This document shows, in pieces, positions 60,656-64,000 of a stretch of 64,000 bases of DNA. The stretch covers positions 248,001 to 312,000 of the forward strand of contig JAFFSR010000370.1 in assembly GCA_017163975.1 (NCBI GenBank). The letters are read 5' to 3'. A model generated the notes under the pieces. That model was not told the origin of the DNA. It saw only the letters and a list, made by a program, of their open reading frames with translations, and made no database searches. Position 1 is the first letter of the stretch. Every line of letters starts with the position of its first letter. This stretch comes from Anastatus disparis (taxonomy: Eukaryota; Arthropoda; Insecta; Hymenoptera; Eupelmidae). The translations under genes were made by a program, and so were the position numbers.

Positions 60656-60832
60656 TTACACTCAAAAAGATACAAGATACAGATACAGTGACAGATATAA
60701 AATTAGATTATACATAGTACATATGTGAAAAACAAATGCGTTGTCTCTTGTATTTTTTTATATATAGATATACTAGCCAATGTAATTTTGTATCTGTCAC
60801 TGTATCTATATCTTGTATCTTTTTGAGTGTAA
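60656..60832. mobile_element. Short hairpin MITE (Tc1/mariner-like ends)
   Basis: TTACACTCAAAAAGATACAA and its reverse complement bound 177 bp. The arms contain a repeated GATACAG(A/T) motif. A partial relative lies near 62880. Confidence 0.7.
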
Positions 60833-61071
60833 TGGCCTTAACTCGTTCGATGTTTTAAAGTCCTGTTGTCCGACGTCTACTGAATTAATGATCCATGGCA
60901 GAAAAATAACATATGCGTAAATGATTTTATTTTAGCCGTAGATTATGAATTCATTAGACGTTGCATGGACAACAAAATTTTAAAATGTGTAACGAGTAAC
61001 GTATAACGTGTAACAACATTGAAGAATGTTCGTAATCACTCACCCAGTTCCCCAAGCTACCCTGTCCCTAT

Positions 61072-61327
61072 GACCCAAATTCATAGTCGTGTCTTGAGTA
61101 TTAAGTATGACTTAAAACTTAAGTATCGTTACTTGAGTATCAGCTGTTACTTCAATTGAGTGCTACATGAAGAGGTTATCACAGTTAGTTATGAAATAAA
61201 ATCACATAGATAAGATACTCGTCGGTAAAGATGTAACACTCAATTGAAGTAACAACTGATACTCAAGTAACGATACTTAAGTTTTAAGTCATACTTAACA
61301 TTCAAGACAAGACTGTGAATTTGGGCC
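61072..61327. mobile_element. Hairpin MITE, PIF/Harbinger-like
   Basis: The ends GACCCAAATTCATAG and CTGTGAATTTGGGCC are inverted and the arms pair over about 110 bp. TAA follows on the right. GGCC ends with 3-bp TAA/TTA-type targets suggest PIF/Harbinger. Confidence 0.7.
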
Positions 61328-61427
61328 TAAGGCCCGACTTTATAGTCGATGCTTAAACTCAAGCAGACAAAGACAGAATGAGATTTTATCGTGAGAGAAA
61401 CAAAGACAGACTGAGGTTCGAGATTGA

Positions 61428-61586
61428 GGCTCGAATTTATAGTCGACACTCAACACTCAGTTCTTGAAGTTTCATTGTTCCGTGTTCCCTGTAAACGTAG
61501 ACACACGTTTATGAACAATGAAACTTTAAGATCTGAGGATTGAGAACTGAGTGCTGAGTGTTGAGTGTCGACTATAAATTCGAGCC
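61428..61586. mobile_element. Inner MITE with TGA duplication
   Basis: GGCTCGAATTTATAGTCGAC and its reverse complement bound 159 bp, with TGA on both sides (61425-61427, 61587-61589). Fits a PIF/Harbinger-type 3-bp duplication. Confidence 0.7.
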
Positions 61587-61750
61587 TGAGTTTGAGCACC
61601 GACTATAAATTTAGACCTAAGTCTGGACTCGGCTTAAGTCTAGGGTCTGAATTTATAGTCGATGCTTAAGCATCTTAACTCAATCTCAAACCTCATTCTG
61701 TCTTTGTTTCTCTCATGATAAAATCTCATTCTGTCTTTGTCTACTTTAAA

Positions 61751-62006
61751 TCGAGCATCTTCGAGCATATAATACTGGAGGAAGCCTCCCAGCTATTAAG
61801 TGCGTTACAAGGCGAAGAGAGAGAAAGCCTCTATTTTGGTACGTGCTATCTCTCTTTCACTTTCTTAGTGGGGAACAAAAGCAGCCAATCAAATCAGGCT
61901 AGAGAGAGACAGCACGTACCAAAATAGAGGCTTTCTCTCTCTTCGCCTTGTAACGCTTGCTGCCATTCGGAGGCTTCCTCCAGTAGTATATGCTCGAAGT
62001 CGAGCA
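61751..62006. mobile_element. Hairpin MITE with GAGAGAGAAAGCCTCTATTT arms
   Basis: TCGAGCATCTTCGAGCATAT on the left pairs with ATATGCTCGAAGTCGAGCA on the right. The arms continue through CCTTGTAACGC and CTATTTTGGTACGTGCT. Loop about 40-50 bp around 61880. Confidence 0.75.
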
Positions 62007-62016
62007 TCGACTATAA

Positions 62017-62175
62017 GGCCGTGTCTACACTACGTACTTTGTGCTGTGCTCCGTGTGCTAATACTTTTAGGCGGAATCGCTGATTGAGCGATTGTTAAAA
62101 ATAACAAATCAGCGACTCCACTTAAAAGTATTAGCATACAGAGCACGGCACAAATTACGTAGTGTAGATGTGGCC
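62017..62175. mobile_element. PIF/Harbinger-like MITE with TAA duplication
   Basis: GGCCGTGTCTACACTACGTA and inverse GGCCACATCTACACTACGTA bound 159 bp. TAA lies at 62014-62016 and 62176-62178. The arms pair almost to a TTGTTA...TAACAA loop. Confidence 0.8.
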
Positions 62176-62197
62176 TAAATTTTGGCCTAGATTCTTA

Positions 62198-62832
62198 GGG
62201 TGAAATCAGATGGAGCGGAAAATATGCGACGGAACGTCACAGAACATTCATTCCGTCGCATTGTTTTCCGTCAAATTTTTTCCCTATATTCACATGGAGC
62301 GGAATTTAGCTCAAAAACTGTTAAAATAGCCTACAAATGTGACTGCGAATTTTAAATTAACAACAAAAATGTTAAAAAAGTTGGAAATAATCACTCAATG
62401 TTATTCTAATGAGATTCTTTTCTTGTGAAAATAAAATATATTTTGTTATTATAACCAAATATTTTGATTAACAACATAATTTTTTAATTATAACATTGCT
62501 AATCAACGTCATAGGACTTCTACTCCGTTCCATGTGAATATAGGGAAAAAATTTGACGGGATAATAGAAGCGTCACAGACTTTTTGAAATTGTTTAAACA
62601 AATAGTTAACCAAAATAGAATTTAAAAGTTTGATTGAAATTAAAAGTACAGCTATGGAAAGCAAATTAAAAATATTACGTGAGGTTATTGAAGCACTAAT
62701 AATTTTTTTAAACAAAATAAAAATTGATGTCGTCTATTACGTCGTCTTTACTTCGTTGGCGGAATACAAAGATGCGGAATTGAGATTCTGTGACGTTCCG
62801 TCGCCTATTTTCCGCTCCATCTGATTTCACCC
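62198..62832. mobile_element. PIF/Harbinger-like MITE with TTA duplication
   Basis: GGGTGAAATCAGATGGAGCG at the left end and its inverse at the right; TTA at 62195-62197 and 62833-62835. A second inverted pair inside (TCCCTATATTCACATGGA at about 62280 and its complement at about 62530) shows a relative nested within it. No transposase is present. Confidence 0.82.
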
Positions 62833-62907
62833 TTAGAGCATACTCGAAGCCTAGATTCGACTTAACGAATATAATTTTGTATCTGTTCCTGTAGCTATTA
62901 TTTTTTT

Positions 62908-63255
62908 ACGGAAGCGCCTAAGTGCCATGTAGTATATGTTTGTGCGCGCCACCTGTTTCAGTAGTTGCAGTTACTCGCTTTCCAATGTTCATGCTTCTAA
63001 GGGCCAAAACGGCAGGAAGGCAGACTGCCTTCCTGCAATTTTTTAGCATCTGTTTGTGCGAACCACCTATTTTTGCTAGTTGCAGTCACTCGCTTTCCAA
63101 TGTTCATGCTTCTAAGTGCCAAATCGGAAGGCAGGCAGACTGCCTTCCTGCCGTTTTGGCCCTTAGAAGCATGAACATTGGAAAGCGAGTAACTGCAACT
63201 ACTGAAATAGGTGGCGCGCACAAACATATACTACATGGCACTTAGGCGCTTCCGT
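62908..63255. mobile_element. Hairpin MITE just upstream of UTP15
   Basis: ACGGAAGCGCCTAAGTGCCA and its inverse bound 348 bp. The interior has a direct repeat (ACTCGCTTTCCAATGTTCAT at about 62964 and 63089) plus its inverted partner (ATGAACATTGGAAAGCGAGT at 63171), so several alternative hairpins can form. Two ORFs of 76 and 107 codons on opposite strands are artefacts of this symmetry. Confidence 0.82.
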
Positions 63256-63389
63256 ATTTTTTTGCGTGCAACGGACCTTAGATCTTCTTCCTTTCTGATT
63301 ATTTACCCAAGTGAACGTTATTAGCGTGTGTTTAAATGCTTAAAGTATTAACTGAACTATAATATAAAACTTGGCAATTATAGCAAGTT

Positions 63390-64000
63390 ATGGCATCATT
63401 TAAAACAATTAAAACTAAAATATTTAGAAATTCTAATTCTGAAATATCGCTTAATACTAACAATCGAAAAAATCATGGTGTATGTATATAATGTAATTTA
63501 TGTCTTATTTGTTAATGTTCTAATCAGATTTTTAATAGGCTTTAAAAATATTTTTCCTATAAATATAATTTTTTTAAATAACTATAAACTTTTTTGTAAA
63601 ATTTCTAATTTCTAATTTTACAAAAAATAAATAACTAAAAATTATTATAAATGATTATAGATCACTATCTTTAATTACAAAATATTGTTAATTATTGTAT
63701 ATTATTATCAATGAATAAAATGTTAATGAGTGAATTGCGTCTAAGTTCTCATTGAAGAGTGAAATTTAAAAACATCAAACAATTTTTTAATACTTATTAA
63801 TTAACTAACAAAAAATATTAATTTTTGTAGATACCTGTTCTCATAAAGGAATTTGGACCAATTGATTTTGTAGATTTTTCACCTATAGAACCATATCATT
63901 TTGCTATTACATGTTCTTGCCGTATTCAAATTTATAATCCTATAACAAAATTAGTGTCTAAAAACTTAAATAAATTCAAAAAAAATGCCTATGGTGGTTA
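63390..64000 (+). CDS. UTP15: UTP15, small-subunit processome WD40 protein (5' end, two exons, runs off the window)
   Basis: Exon 1 is 63390-63479: ATG and 30 codons (MASFKTIKTKIF...KNHG), then a GTATGT donor at 63480. After a 351-bp AT-rich intron, an acceptor (ATTTTTGTAG, AG at 63829-63830) opens exon 2 at 63831 in the same phase, reading IPVLIKEFGPIDFVDFSP, then FAITCSCRIQIYNPITK and KFKKNAYGG to the window end. PVxIKEFG, VDFSP and the RIxIY strand followed by F....AYxG are characteristic of the N-terminus of UTP15, before its WD40 propeller. The protein works in the nucleolus as part of the t-UTP/UTPA subcomplex that binds nascent pre-rRNA and supports 18S rRNA maturation. Only about 87 residues are visible. 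A hairpin MITE ends 134 bp before the ATG, so the promoter must be short or include transposon sequence. Confidence 0.88.

Larger units (their letters stand above)
61331..62020. mobile_element. Outer nested foldback with GGCC...TATAGTCGATGC ends
   Basis: The left end GGCCCGACTTTATAGTCGAT (61331) pairs with the right end GCATCGACTATAAGGCC (62004-62020). Inside are a second inverted pair (61364-61428 with 61680-61743, containing TCATTCTGTCTTTGT), an inner MITE at 61428-61586 and a hairpin at 61751-62006. Boundaries of the layers overlap, so the order of insertion is not certain. Confidence 0.6.

Noticed and set aside
62922..63245. 107-aa + strand and 76-aa - strand ORFs sharing peptide pieces
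   Set aside because: They are generated by direct and inverted repeats of one MITE; no protein family resemblance.

Overview
The window looks like an AT-rich, transposon-packed stretch of an arthropod nuclear genome, most likely an insect. Three things point there: a Gypsy-type retroelement with an F-like envelope gene (errantivirus layout), a BEL/Pao fragment and a Helitron, and a spliced host gene entering at the right edge. There are no bacterial-style operons. The only host gene I can support is the 5' end of UTP15 (U3 snoRNP / small-subunit processome WD40 protein), with exon 1 at 63390-63479 and exon 2 from 63831 past the window end. Nearly everything else is mobile or repetitive DNA, much of it self-complementary.

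Layout, left to right. 109-1620 is an inverted array built of palindromic sub-units, next to a decayed coding fragment. 2430-10934 is a giant palindrome (about 8.5 kb, loop about 220 bp) studded with seven copies of a 380-bp hairpin MITE flanked by TTAA. One copy is present in the right arm only, and its intact empty site can be read in the left arm. 11010-16457 is a decayed Helitron with a canonical 3' hairpin plus CTAG end, interrupted by an LTR-like insert and by another TTAA hairpin. 17.2-25.5 kb holds foldback elements, a TTAGCTAA-type satellite, a TA microsatellite, arrays of short palindromes and a BEL/Pao fragment cut by an array on one side and a 1.4-kb hairpin on the other. 26-45 kb is mostly AT-rich non-coding DNA with a third palindromic array, two GC-rich blocks that match each other in inverted orientation, an LTR/primer-binding-site junction, three tRNA-like segments, two TATA promoters and a cluster of recurring small stem-loops.

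45.7-55.1 kb is an endogenous Gypsy/errantivirus-like element (gag, pol, env) in + orientation. It is broken by a 0.9-kb E-box-rich hairpin inside pol, a frameshift, a lost catalytic residue in integrase and an in-frame stop in env. Between RNase H and integrase, pol carries a very long low-complexity linker and a segment resembling a TARG1/OARD1-type macro domain. I found no convincing LTR pair for it.

56.2-57.6 kb is a further array rich in GGAAGCTTCC (heat-shock-element-like). 60.6-63.3 kb is a dense, partly nested cluster of hairpin MITEs, several with PIF/Harbinger-like 3-bp duplications, ending about 135 bp before the UTP15 start codon. The overall theme is repeated colonisation by foldback DNA elements, many of which carry dense copies of short palindromic motifs.
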